NCBI GenBank assembly: GCA_023409435.1
Contig: JAEYHP010000008.1
Location: 1-24,884 of the forward strand
Source: Bacillota bacterium
GTDB taxonomy: Bacteria; Bacillota; Clostridia; Christensenellales; CAG-138
Length of the DNA: 24,884 nt
Direction: 5' to 3'
Positions within the stretch are counted from its first letter, which is position 1, and every line of letters begins with the position of its first letter. Made by a program: the position numbers and the translations under genes. This document shows positions 1-6,345 of this stretch, piece after piece. The notes below the pieces were generated by a model, which saw nothing but the letters and a program-made list of their open reading frames with translations, ran no database searches and was not told the origin of the DNA.

Positions 1-234
1 GCGGAATACCGCGTGATCCAGGAGATCACGGACAAACTGGCCGAAGCCATCAAGAACGCGTCGGTGGATATCGTGCCCAAGACCGTCGTCAACATGGGTG
101 GGGAAGGCTCCACCGGCAACACCGGTAGCAGCACCGTCATGGATACGCTGCTGAAGTTCATCACGCTGGATCAGCTCGGCGTATCCCTGCGGAATGCCGC
201 TTCCGAAAAAGAGAAAACGGAAGCGGCCTCGTAA
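1..234 (+). CDS. Flotillin/SPFH family protein, C-terminal end (partial)
   Basis: The reading frame is open from base 1 and ends at TAA 232-234, so only the last 77 codons are present and the start lies outside the window. The visible part has an amphipathic helical stretch (EITDKLAEAIKNASVD), then VVNMGGEG followed by a Gly/Ser/Thr-rich linker, and a final helix (VMDTLLKFITLDQLGVSL). This order, a helix ending in a short beta-like strand, a Gly-rich segment and a short terminal helix, resembles the C-terminus of bacterial flotillins (FloT/YuaG type), membrane-associated scaffolds of ordered lipid domains. The SPFH domain itself is not in view, so the family call rests on the tail only. The GTG at 13 is an internal codon, not the start. 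A strong terminator follows. Confidence 0.55.
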   Translation, partial: AEYRVIQEITDKLAEAIKNASVDIVPKTVVNMGGEGSTGNTGSSTVMDTLLKFITLDQLGVSLRNAASEKEKTEAAS

Positions 235-276
235 GAGAAGCGTCCCCCTGCGGGGCAACAGCCCCGCGATCCCCCT

Positions 277-312
277 AAAAGCGCCCGTCTGCTTATGCAG
301 ACGGGCGCTTTG
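277..312 (+). terminator. Rho-independent terminator after the flotillin-like gene
   Basis: A 15-bp perfect stem (278-292 with 297-311, AAAGCGCCCGTCTGC) carries a TTAT loop and ends in TTTG. A shorter GC-rich hairpin (250-256 with 261-267, loop AACA) lies just upstream, right after the stop codon. The A-rich left flank means it could work in both directions. Confidence 0.75.
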
Positions 313-313
313 C

Positions 314-501
314 TTGTCGAAAAAGTGTCGTGCGACACTTTTTCGAGGATTACAGGAACAACTTGTGCCTACGGCACGGGTGGTTGTTCCTGCAAGGAAA
401 GCCTTGCGGCGCAAGGCTTTTCCGCCGCCACCGCACATGTCGCTCTTCGGCGGTTTGAAGCCTTCGCTGTAGCTTTCAAATCCCCAAGGTTTTTTCGACA
501 A
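314..501. repeat. Array of hairpins closed by a long-range stem
   Basis: No credible gene lies here. The stretch is a run of inverted repeats: 317-330 with 333-346 (14 bp perfect); 353-362 with 383-392 (10 bp), enclosing 365-369 with 373-377 (loop TAC); 398-407 with 411-420 (10 bp, loop GGC); 422-427 with 448-453; and an imperfect pair 454-461 with 472-480. The bases 314-324 (TTGTCGAAAAA) also pair perfectly with 491-501, which would close the whole array but competes with the first hairpin for the same bases. A short open frame across this area (295-663) lacks family features and is explained by the repeats. Confidence 0.7.
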
Positions 502-514
502 ACTGAGCACGTCA

Positions 515-665
515 AAAGGAAGGGGTATGGGGATCAGTTGTGCAGCCAGCAGCTGCATATCAGTCCTTGTAAGATCCCCGAATGTACCATTCGGGGGCAC
601 GAGTTTCCCCATATTAAAAAAACAAACGTCGGCGCTGAAAGCGCCGATACCTTGAAACCCTGAGC
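515..665 (+). repeat. Mosaic structured intergenic element, copy 1
   Basis: The element contains an outer stem (527-533 with 606-612, ATGGGGA/TCCCCAT). It encloses hairpin 1 (540-546 with 552-558, loop CAGCA) and hairpin 2 (576-584 with 588-596, loop TAC). After an A-tract comes a third hairpin (629-635 with 641-647, loop TGAAA). The 71 bases 531-601 align without gaps to 10517-10587, 55 identical. The bases 638-661 match the reverse complement of 6237-6260 exactly, and the flanking words AAAGGAAGGGG (515-525) and GTTTCCCCA also recur there. Read on the minus strand, the third hairpin is followed by CGTTTGTTTTTTT, which looks terminator-like, although no minus-strand gene lies to its right. 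Confidence 0.75.
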
Positions 666-801
666 AGGTTCTTGGAACACTTTGGGCGCGCCTTGATTTT
701 CATAAGGCTTTCATTTGTATGGGATACCGGCTCGTTTTCGGGTAATATAGGAGCAAGAGCCTTTTTAAAGACGATACCTAACAGGGAAAGAGGGGGATAC
801 T

Positions 802-1356
802 ATGGACGAAATCTTTCAAAAGCTGGCGCAGCCCGCTCAAAGGGCGCTTGCTAACGCGGGAATTCAAACGCTTGAACAGCTTGCTTCCCATACGGAAGAA
901 GAAGTGGCCAACCTGCACGGCATAGGTCCCAATGCGCTTGCGGCCCTCAAAGCCGAGCTGCACGCGCGGGGGCGCGCGTTTCTAAAAGAGCAGTCGGACC
1001 CGGTGGGGGAATATATCGCGCAGTTTTCTCCCGAAGTACAGGAAAAGCTGCAAACGCTTCGTCGGGCAATCCGGGAGGCCGCGCCCGAGGCGCAGGAGAA
1101 AATCAGTTGGGGAATGGCTACGTTTACCCATTACGGAAATCTGGTTCACTTTGCCGCGAACAAAAACCACACCGGGTTTTACCCCGGGGCAAACGGCGTG
1201 GCGGTGTTTGCGGACAAGCTTACGGAGTACGAAACCTCCAAAGGCGGCATACAGTTTCCGTACAGCAAGCCCCTTCCGCTTGAGCTTGTAAAAGAGATCG
1301 TCCGGTTCCGCGTACAGGAAAATATGCAGCTGCACGAGGCAAAGAAGAAGCACTAA
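802..1356 (+). CDS. DUF1801 (YdhG-like) protein with N-terminal helix-hairpin-helix domain
   Basis: Starts at ATG 802 behind AAGAGGGGG; 184 residues. Residues about 4-58 resemble the helix-hairpin-helix fold of the RNA polymerase alpha C-terminal domain (AGIQTLEQLASHTEEEVANL, then HGIGPNALAALKAEL). Residues about 65-180 match the DUF1801/YdhG type: SWGMATFTHYGNLVHFAANK, GFYPG, and a C-terminal FPYSKPLPLELVKEIVRFRV segment. DUF1801 proteins such as Bacillus FrataB-like iron chaperones have been linked to iron delivery, but the biochemical role of most members is unknown; function here is not assigned. The short spacing (23 bases) to the next gene suggests co-transcription. The domain fusion is the notable point. 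Confidence 0.85.
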   Translation: MDEIFQKLAQPAQRALANAGIQTLEQLASHTEEEVANLHGIGPNALAALKAELHARGRAFLKEQSDPVGEYIAQFSPEVQEKLQTLRRAIREAAPEAQEKISWGMATFTHYGNLVHFAANKNHTGFYPGANGVAVFADKLTEYETSKGGIQFPYSKPLPLELVKEIVRFRVQENMQLHEAKKKH

Positions 1357-1379
1357 TTCCATAATAAGGAGAAAGACGT

Positions 1380-1787
1380 ATGCAAATCAGGCCATATCTG
1401 TACTTTCGCAACGTGTGCAATGACGCCATCGCACTCTACAGCCGTGCCTTCAACACCGATATCATCGAGATGATGCGTTATGGGGACATCCCGCCCGGCG
1501 GCGGGCCGCCGGTACCCGAGGAGAAGAAGAATAATGTCCTGCAGGCGACGCTGCGCTTCGGCGATAATTTCATCCGCATGTCGGATTCTTTTGGGGATAT
1601 CAACGATGCGGAATCCGAGCGCGTCGCAATCGTCGTGGAATGCAGCGAAGAGGAAGTCCGGCATGCGTTTGCAGCATTGTCCGAGGGAGGCAGGGTGTAT
1701 ATGCCGCTGCAAAAGACGTTCTTCAGCCCCTGCTACGGCATTGTGGTGGACAAGTACGGCGTCATGTGGAACCTTGCGGCACAGTAA
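1380..1787 (+). CDS. VOC-family protein, PhnB/YjdN-like
   Basis: 135 residues from ATG 1380 with an upstream TAAGGAG site. It opens with QIRPYLYFRNVCNDAIALYSRAFNTDI, the typical first beta-alpha-beta unit of PhnB-like members of the vicinal oxygen chelate superfamily, and has the second-half pattern FGDNFIRMSDS, RVAIVVECSEEEVRHAFAALSEGG, and a final YGIVVDKYGVMWNLAAQ. These proteins are single-chain dimers of the glyoxalase fold; substrates are generally unknown, and the metal ligands of true glyoxalases are not clearly conserved here. It probably forms an operon with the DUF1801 gene. No terminator is obvious after it before the padR promoter. Confidence 0.85.
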   Translation: MQIRPYLYFRNVCNDAIALYSRAFNTDIIEMMRYGDIPPGGGPPVPEEKKNNVLQATLRFGDNFIRMSDSFGDINDAESERVAIVVECSEEEVRHAFAALSEGGRVYMPLQKTFFSPCYGIVVDKYGVMWNLAAQ

Positions 1788-1818
1788 TTGAAACAGCGGC
1801 TGAAGCGCTGGAAAAGTA

Positions 1819-1870
1819 TTGACATATATCGACCATCTATCTATACTATAGGTAGATGGTCGATATATGT
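1819..1870 (+). promoter_or_regulatory. padR promoter overlapped by a long inverted-repeat operator
   Basis: TTGACA (1819-1824), a 17-base spacer and TATACT (1842-1847) form a near-consensus promoter. A 23-base inverted repeat, 1822-1844 against 1848-1870 with one mismatch and a 3-base centre, covers the spacer, the -10 and the start region. Its core is ATATATCGACCATCTA. The position directly before padR indicates autorepression; PadR regulators are known to bind long inverted repeats over their own promoters. Confidence 0.85.
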
Positions 1871-1885
1871 TTGGAGGGATACGAA

Positions 1886-2230
1886 ATGCCGGCCGATAAA
1901 ACTCTGCTTGCGGGCAGTACGGGCATGATGCTCTTAAAGCTGCTGGAAAAAGAAGATATGTACGGCTACCAGATGACTGAGGAATTAAAGCGGCGTTCCA
2001 ACGACCTGTTTGCGCTCAAGGCCGGGACACTCTACCCTCTGCTGCATTCTTTGGAAACCAAGGGGTATGTGCGCTCATATTTGGGCATGGCCGCGGGGCG
2101 GGAAAGAAGGTATTACGCCCTCACAAAAGAGGGGCGCAGCCATCTTACGGAGAAACAGGCGGAATGGAAGGAGTTTTCCGGCGCTGTGACAAAAGTGCTC
2201 GAAGGGGGTGCGCTTCTTGGAACGGTCTGA
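1886..2230 (+). CDS. PadR-family transcriptional regulator
   Basis: The start is ATG 1886, placed 9 bases after GGAGG (1873-1877); an earlier in-frame start at 1856 falls inside the operator and lacks a site. The 114-residue product has the PadR winged-helix pattern: LLKLLEKEDMYGYQMTEELKRRS, then LKAGTLYPLLHSLETKGYVRSY with GRERRYYALTKEGRSHL as the wing and following helix. It matches the short PadR-s2 type, with a short C-terminal dimerisation helix. The gene overlaps the next one by about 14 bases, indicating translational coupling, and so the membrane protein downstream is its likely target and partner. The signal it senses is unknown. Confidence 0.9.
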   Translation: MPADKTLLAGSTGMMLLKLLEKEDMYGYQMTEELKRRSNDLFALKAGTLYPLLHSLETKGYVRSYLGMAAGRERRYYALTKEGRSHLTEKQAEWKEFSGAVTKVLEGGALLGTV

Positions 2231-3542
2231 ACGGCTTGCGGCATATCTTGACGAAGTCTGCGCACAGGTACGCTGGAAGCAGGCGCATCCGGTGATTGCG
2301 CGCGAGCTTGCGGACCATATCGAGGATGAACGGCAGGGTTTTATTGCGCAGGGCTTTCCCGAGGAAGCTGCGGAAAATCAGGCGATCAAAGCAATGGGGA
2401 ATGCGCTTGAGGTAGGCAAAAGGTTTGATGAAGCGTATCGCCCGCAAAAAAACTGGAGCGTATGGCTTCCGTTTGCCGTGCTGCTGGTGTTCGGATTTTT
2501 TGCAAGGGCGTACGTCAAGGAATCCTTCTCTCTTGACCACACGCCCGCGCTTCTCATTGTGTTCTTCGGGATATGCTTTGTTCCGGTGGACCGGCTGTCC
2601 AAATGGGCATGGATTCCATACGGAGTTTATTGCGTGCTTCATGTCGCTATGATAGTAGCGCCTGCATGGATATATCCATATGCCCCTCTAAATTGGTACG
2701 CCAATTATTTTCTCCTGTTTCTGCCCGCCCTTTCTGCCTTGCTGATTTACCGGATGCGCGGTCGTGGCATTCTTGGGGTTTGCCTGCTCTGCCTTGCCCA
2801 TACCGTCATCGCATTGATTGCCTTGCAAAACTCGATTGGAAATTATGTTCTAGTCGCGCTCGCTTGTATGTGCCTGCTGATTTATGCGGTGATACAGGGC
2901 TGGTTTACATGCAATAAAGCGATTGCCATATCCATTGCGGTAGGCCCGGCGGTATTGCTCCTTGCGGCCATGGTGGTAGCACAGCCACATCGTTTTGTAC
3001 AGATGTTGACGCTTGTTTCGCCGGAAATGGATCCGCAGGGCGCAGGATTTTTGGGCACAACAATAAGAGAAGTTCTTGCGGCGGCAAAATTTGTCGGGCC
3101 AATGGATTCTGCTTTGCTCGATGGGGCAGTTGTTGACTATATTTTTCGAAGTACACTTTTTGCAAATGACTGTATGCTTACGCTTATTGCTGCACGCTTG
3201 GGGAAAATCGTGTTTGTCCTTGCTGTGCTGCTGCTGTTAATATTTATGTTCTTTTCGCTGCGCTTGTGTTTCAAGCAGCGCAGTATGCTGGGAAGGTTTT
3301 TATCTTTGTCTGTTTTGCTCACGTTTGCGGTGCAGGCCGCAGGCTACATCGCGGGGAACATGGGAGTTATACTGCTGCTGCGATATCCCATGCCATTTGT
3401 CGCGTATGGCAATCAGGCCATGCTGTGTAACCTCATTCTGTGCGGGCTGCTGTTTTCCACATTCCGAACCGGGGCGCTGCTGGATGATCGCGTGATGCAG
3501 AGGCAGCCGCAGTGGAAAATCAAATTGGTACGGGAGTTATAA
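2217..3542 (+). CDS. Divergent FtsW/RodA-like (SEDS) membrane protein with N-terminal prefix domain
   Basis: TTG 2217 is preferred because GAAGGGGG (2202-2209) sits 7 bases upstream; GTG 2208 is the alternative but overlaps that site. The first ~80 residues form a soluble helical domain (LAAYLDEVCAQVRWKQAHPV, ELADHIEDERQGFIAQGFPE, AIKAMGNALEVGKRFDEAYR) of the permease-prefix type seen next to PadR regulators. About ten hydrophobic segments follow. The C-terminal part fits the SEDS pattern: GFLGTTIREV, NDCMLTLIAARLG where FtsW/RodA have TDFIF..EELG, and LLLRYPMPFVAYGNQAMLCN where they have the PLPFVSYGG motif. SEDS proteins polymerise peptidoglycan from lipid II; this prefix-fused subgroup is poorly characterised, so glycosyltransferase activity is not certain. 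Co-expressed with padR. Confidence 0.75.
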   Translation: MERSERLAAYLDEVCAQVRWKQAHPVIARELADHIEDERQGFIAQGFPEEAAENQAIKAMGNALEVGKRFDEAYRPQKNWSVWLPFAVLLVFGFFARAYVKESFSLDHTPALLIVFFGICFVPVDRLSKWAWIPYGVYCVLHVAMIVAPAWIYPYAPLNWYANYFLLFLPALSALLIYRMRGRGILGVCLLCLAHTVIALIALQNSIGNYVLVALACMCLLIYAVIQGWFTCNKAIAISIAVGPAVLLLAAMVVAQPHRFVQMLTLVSPEMDPQGAGFLGTTIREVLAAAKFVGPMDSALLDGAVVDYIFRSTLFANDCMLTLIAARLGKIVFVLAVLLLLIFMFFSLRLCFKQRSMLGRFLSLSVLLTFAVQAAGYIAGNMGVILLLRYPMPFVAYGNQAMLCNLILCGLLFSTFRTGALLDDRVMQRQPQWKIKLVREL

Positions 3543-3559
3543 TATCTGGTACAAAAATG

Positions 3560-3590
3560 AGCGAGGCATACTTGTAAAGTATGCCTCGCT
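3560..3590. terminator. Bidirectional hairpin between convergent genes
   Basis: A 14-bp perfect stem (3560-3573 with 3577-3590, AGCGAGGCATACTT) has a GTA triloop. It lies between the SEDS-like gene and the convergent nitroreductase gene. On the minus strand the stem is followed by TCATTTTTGT, a fair U-tract; on the plus strand by the weaker TCCCTTTC. Confidence 0.7.
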
Positions 3591-3604
3591 TCCCTTTCAA
3601 TGAG

Positions 3605-4231
3605 TTACCATCTGTTCCTGTGAATCTTGTCCGCCGCGCGGTATTCATGCTGGATCGTAGTGTCCATATCTTCTTTTGGGTAGCCGATGGAGATGTAGCA
3701 CGGCATTACATAATTGTCGGGGTGGACTATAGCCTCCTTCAAATACGCGACTTCATCGGGGAACGGGATGCGGAATGCGGTTCCCAGCCCTTCTGCGGCT
3801 GCGGCCAGGAATATGTTTTCAATGCAGCACCAAATGGAAGCAAATCCGTTGAGATCATTGATGCTCTTGGGTTTCAACAGCGGGCAATCCTGCCGGAAAA
3901 ACGGCAGCACCAGGCAGCCGGAATGGTACAGCATGGCATACTGCTTGGGCACGCCCTGCATATACATGGCCCTCTGGATAGGGTCGCTCATGTTGCAGCC
4001 ATCAATGAACTCCTGCACACGGTTCTTGGAAAATGACTTGGGGATCTTTTGGATGATCCGTGCTTTTTCGGCAGGGTCAGTGATAATAACAAATTCCCAG
4101 TTACGCAGATGATCGTTGGTCGGGGCCTTCAGGCCCGCATCGAGTATCCGGTGGAGAATTTCCGCCGGGATTTCCCTGTCCTGCAAATCGCGGATGGTCT
4201 TTCTTTGGGCAATGGCCGTATAAAACTCCAT
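3605..4231 (-). CDS. Nitroreductase family protein
   Basis: 208 residues on the minus strand from ATG 4231, with GGAGGA 7-8 bases upstream. It shows the FMN-dependent nitroreductase pattern: N-terminal FYTAIAQRKTIRDLQDREIP with the FMN-phosphate-binding Arg pair, ILDAGLKAPTNDHLRNWEFV, a central dimer-interface helix region, and IENIFLAAAAEGLGTAFRIP near residues 140-160, then YISIGYPKED. Such enzymes use NAD(P)H to reduce nitro compounds, quinones or flavins; the natural substrate cannot be read from sequence. It lies 34 bases downstream of marR on the same strand, so it is probably controlled by that regulator. A cysteine-rich middle region (SGCLVLP, QDCPLL, WCCIEN) is a feature of this copy. 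Confidence 0.88.
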   Translation of the reverse strand: MEFYTAIAQRKTIRDLQDREIPAEILHRILDAGLKAPTNDHLRNWEFVIITDPAEKARIIQKIPKSFSKNRVQEFIDGCNMSDPIQRAMYMQGVPKQYAMLYHSGCLVLPFFRQDCPLLKPKSINDLNGFASIWCCIENIFLAAAAEGLGTAFRIPFPDEVAYLKEAIVHPDNYVMPCYISIGYPKEDMDTTIQHEYRAADKIHRNRW

Positions 4232-4265
4232 GGGGCGCTCCTCCTTCGATGAAGATTTTTTATGC

Positions 4266-4700
4266 TCAGACCAATCCCTTTAAATTTTGAAGGATGCGCG
4301 CAAGGGAGTGCTCAAGCGCGTCGATTTCTTCTTCCTGCAAGCCTTTGTAAAAAAGCGCGGTCATCCTCCGGGACACTTCCGAGTATTTTTCACTGAGTTC
4401 TTTTGCCTTTGGGGTTAGCACGATGCGGATCATCCGCCGGTCGTCTTCATCGTACACGCGCGACAAGGTACCGCTTTCTTCCATGCGGTCAAGCATGCCT
4501 GTCAGCGTGGTCTTTGCCAAAGACGTGCGTTTGGACAGCTCCACAATGGGCAGGTTATCTTCCTGCCACAGGACATAAAGAATTCTGCCCTGCGCTCCGT
4601 TAAAGTCCTCAATGCCGGATTGACGCAGCAGCGCGTCGAACACCCTGTCCTGCAATTGCTTTACCTGGGAAATCAAAAATCCGCCGTTTCTTTCCGCCAA
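4266..4700 (-). CDS. MarR-family transcriptional regulator
   Basis: The start is TTG 4700; the codon before it is a stop, so nothing upstream in this frame is possible, and AAAGGG lies 8 bases away. The product has 144 residues with the MarR winged helix: FNGAQGRILYVLWQEDNLPI, the recognition region LSKRTSLAKTTLTGMLDRME, and the wing YDEDDRRMIRIVLTPKAKEL (the DxRxxxIxLT signature). The N- and C-terminal helices would form the dimer interface. Its own promoter overlaps a perfect palindrome, and the nitroreductase follows in the same direction, a common MarR arrangement for response to electrophiles, quinones or phenolics. The inducer is unknown. Confidence 0.92.
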   Translation of the reverse strand: MAERNGGFLISQVKQLQDRVFDALLRQSGIEDFNGAQGRILYVLWQEDNLPIVELSKRTSLAKTTLTGMLDRMEESGTLSRVYDEDDRRMIRIVLTPKAKELSEKYSEVSRRMTALFYKGLQEEEIDALEHSLARILQNLKGLV

Positions 4701-4723
4701 TCACACCACCCTTTCTATAACGG

Positions 4724-4752
4724 ATTGTACTATATAGTACTAATGAAGTCAA
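4724..4752 (-). promoter_or_regulatory. marR promoter with palindromic operator
   Basis: On the minus strand, TTGACT (4752-4747), a 17-base spacer and TACAAT (4729-4724) form a strong promoter. A perfect 14-base palindrome GTACTATATAGTAC (4727-4740) overlaps the -10 and the spacer, where a bound MarR dimer would block polymerase. The operator assignment is inferred from position and symmetry. Confidence 0.8.
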
Positions 4753-4785
4753 CCATTTGGATGAAAAAGGCTTTATTCGCCTTCC

Positions 4786-4814
4786 TTGACAAGGGTTCCT
4801 AAGCATCGGATAAT
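4786..4814 (+). promoter_or_regulatory. Promoter for the 4883-6204 gene pair
   Basis: TTGACA (4786-4791), 17 bases, then GATAAT (4809-4814). It points away from marR and lies about 70 bases before the next plus-strand start. No clear operator is seen. Confidence 0.65.
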
Positions 4815-4882
4815 AGAAAAAAGCGTTCACTGGCTTTTAGACTACTTTCAGATGAAATATTTTCAAAAGGCGGAATATTGAA

Positions 4883-5257
4883 ATGGATCAAACAACGGCG
4901 GTTATGACCCTGCTGGGCGGGCTTTACCTGCTTATAAGCGCGCTGCGCCTTGTCATACAGAAGCGCCGCATCGCAAAGAACGGGGAAAACGTGCGCGCCA
5001 AGGTATCGGGCTTTGAAGGCAAGCATACGGTATACCGCTTTATGCGCGGCGATAAGTCCATTACCGCGCGTTCCCTGCAGCGTACGCGGTATGACGGCAA
5101 GCGGCTCAATACCGTGGAAAATGTTTATTTTAACCCCGAAACGCCGCAGCTTGTGGTGATCGCTCACAACAACAGCATTGAGTTGAACGCCGTATTTATG
5201 GCGCTGTTCGGCATCATTGCCGCCGGGTATGGGTGCTATGCGCTGTTTATGCAGTGA
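4883..5257 (+). CDS. Small membrane protein of unknown function (two-helix)
   Basis: 124 residues from ATG 4883, with AAAAGGCGG about 11 bases upstream. Residues about 7-25 (VMTLLGGLYLLISALRLVI) and 102-122 (AVFMALFGIIAAGYGCYALF) are hydrophobic helices. Between them is a soluble segment rich in beta strands (ENVRAKVSGFEGKHTVYRFM, RSLQRTRYDGKRLN, VYFNPETPQLVVI). The architecture resembles DUF3592-like proteins, in which a beta-rich domain sits between two membrane helices, but the identity is uncertain and no function is assigned. The 44-base spacing to the next gene suggests an operon. Confidence 0.7.
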   Translation: MDQTTAVMTLLGGLYLLISALRLVIQKRRIAKNGENVRAKVSGFEGKHTVYRFMRGDKSITARSLQRTRYDGKRLNTVENVYFNPETPQLVVIAHNNSIELNAVFMALFGIIAAGYGCYALFMQ

Positions 5258-5301
5258 CGGGACCGTACCCTTGGAACATCAAATATTAGGGGGCAATCGC
5301 C

Positions 5302-6204
5302 ATGATCATGGAGTTTAAAAAAAGCAAGATCTTATATTTCGTCCTGTTGGCCGTTACCTGCGCATTGGTGCTTGTTTTGCTTATTCCGCGCGCGTCGACG
5401 GTGGACGGGCAGGTGGTATATACCTCCCTCATATCCGGCGGCCGGGCGGTAGAGAGCGTGATATTGCGGTGGGTTTTCATCCTGTTTGGCCTCTTCATGG
5501 CGCAGATGGTCTCTTCTGCCGTCGCTTCCTCCATCGGCAACAAGGAGTTTCAGAAGATCGCATCCGAACTGTTGAAAAACTGCGATACGGAGGCGTTCTT
5601 TCATAAGGCGGGACCGCTCTTTAAAAAAGGGAGCCGCCAGACAGACCTGGTCAAATACTTTTTGATCGGCAAAGGCTATGTCGCGAACGGAGAATATGAG
5701 AAAGCCATCGCGCTGCTTGACGCCGCGCAGGAGCAGGCGAATGTGGACTGGATCACGCACGACATGCGCGTTTCCCTCTGCGGCGTGTATTCGAATGCCT
5801 GCATCGGCTATGCGGAAACCGGGGACAACGACGCTGCGGTCAAGCTTTACAGTAGGCTCAAGGCCGTTGCGGACGCTACCGTCAACAACCGTGACGCGTA
5901 TGCCGCGGCGGACGCCATGCGCCTTGCAACGCGGGACTATATCGCGGTGTTTGCAAAGGAAGGGTTTGACGATACGGCGGCTTTCGAACAGCACATTGAA
6001 AAAGCAAAGACCGAGTATGAGCGCGTCATCTACCACTATGCACTGGCAAGGCTAAATGAGCGGCTCGATCGTCAGCAGGAAGCCAATCGCAGCTATCGCT
6101 ACGTGGCCGTAAACGGCAACAGATTCGCCTGCGCTGCCGCGGCAAAGGCGCGGTTAAAGGAGCGGGGCGCCACGCTGAAAAAAGAAGACGCAGGGCTTTT
6201 ATAG
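5302..6204 (+). CDS. Membrane-anchored protein with TPR-like helical repeats
   Basis: 300 residues; ATG 5302 follows TAGGGGG, and ATG 5308 is an alternative. Two membrane helices (about residues 10-28 and 53-74) are followed by a large soluble part made of helix pairs: YFLIGKGYVANGEYEKAIAL has the spacing of a TPR motif, and similar pairs follow (CIGYAETGDNDAAVKLYSRL; YHYALARLNERLDRQQEANR). TPR domains are protein-protein scaffolds. The protein is probably anchored with the repeats in the cytoplasm. No enzyme motif is visible. It likely forms an operon with the small membrane protein before it, and transcription could stop at the hairpin with T-run at 6251-6283. Confidence 0.75.
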   Translation: MIMEFKKSKILYFVLLAVTCALVLVLLIPRASTVDGQVVYTSLISGGRAVESVILRWVFILFGLFMAQMVSSAVASSIGNKEFQKIASELLKNCDTEAFFHKAGPLFKKGSRQTDLVKYFLIGKGYVANGEYEKAIALLDAAQEQANVDWITHDMRVSLCGVYSNACIGYAETGDNDAAVKLYSRLKAVADATVNNRDAYAAADAMRLATRDYIAVFAKEGFDDTAAFEQHIEKAKTEYERVIYHYALARLNERLDRQQEANRSYRYVAVNGNRFACAAAAKARLKERGATLKKEDAGLL

Positions 6205-6231
6205 CGCCTGCGCCGGAGTGTCAATAAATCA

Positions 6232-6321
6232 GCTTGAGGGTTTCAAGGTATCGGCGCTTTGGTGCGCCGACGATAATTTTTTTACTTTGGGGAAACTACG
6301 TTTCCTCAAACCCCTTCCTTT
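6232..6321 (-). repeat. Mosaic structured intergenic element, copy 3 (short form)
   Basis: Read on the minus strand, this stretch follows the order of copy 1: AAAGGAAGGGG (6321-6311), a stem GGAAAC/GTTTCC with a triloop (6291-6296 with 6300-6305, TAC on the plus strand), GTTTCCCCA, an A-tract, CGTCGGCGC (6272-6264), then a 24-base exact match (6260-6237) to 638-661. It lacks the 71-base two-hairpin module present in copy 1. It lies between convergent genes, so it is 3' of both. Confidence 0.75.
6251..6283 (+). terminator. Terminator after the TPR-like gene
   Basis: The hairpin TCGGCGC/GCGCCGA (6251-6257 with 6264-6270, loop TTTGGT) is followed by CGATAA and seven T (6277-6283). It is part of the shared repeat element. 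Confidence 0.6.
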
Positions 6322-6345
6322 AGAACGTCGGAGCCCCTTTATTTG

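Noticed and set aside
295..663. A 122-codon plus-strand frame through the hairpin region
   Set aside because: It is built from inverted repeats, has no ribosome binding site and no recognisable domain.
314..665. CRISPR array or insertion sequence
   Set aside because: The repeats are inverted hairpins of different sequence, without regular direct repeats and spacers, and no transposase is present.
5332..6036. A 234-codon minus-strand frame
   Set aside because: Antisense to the TPR-like gene, without start signals or motifs.
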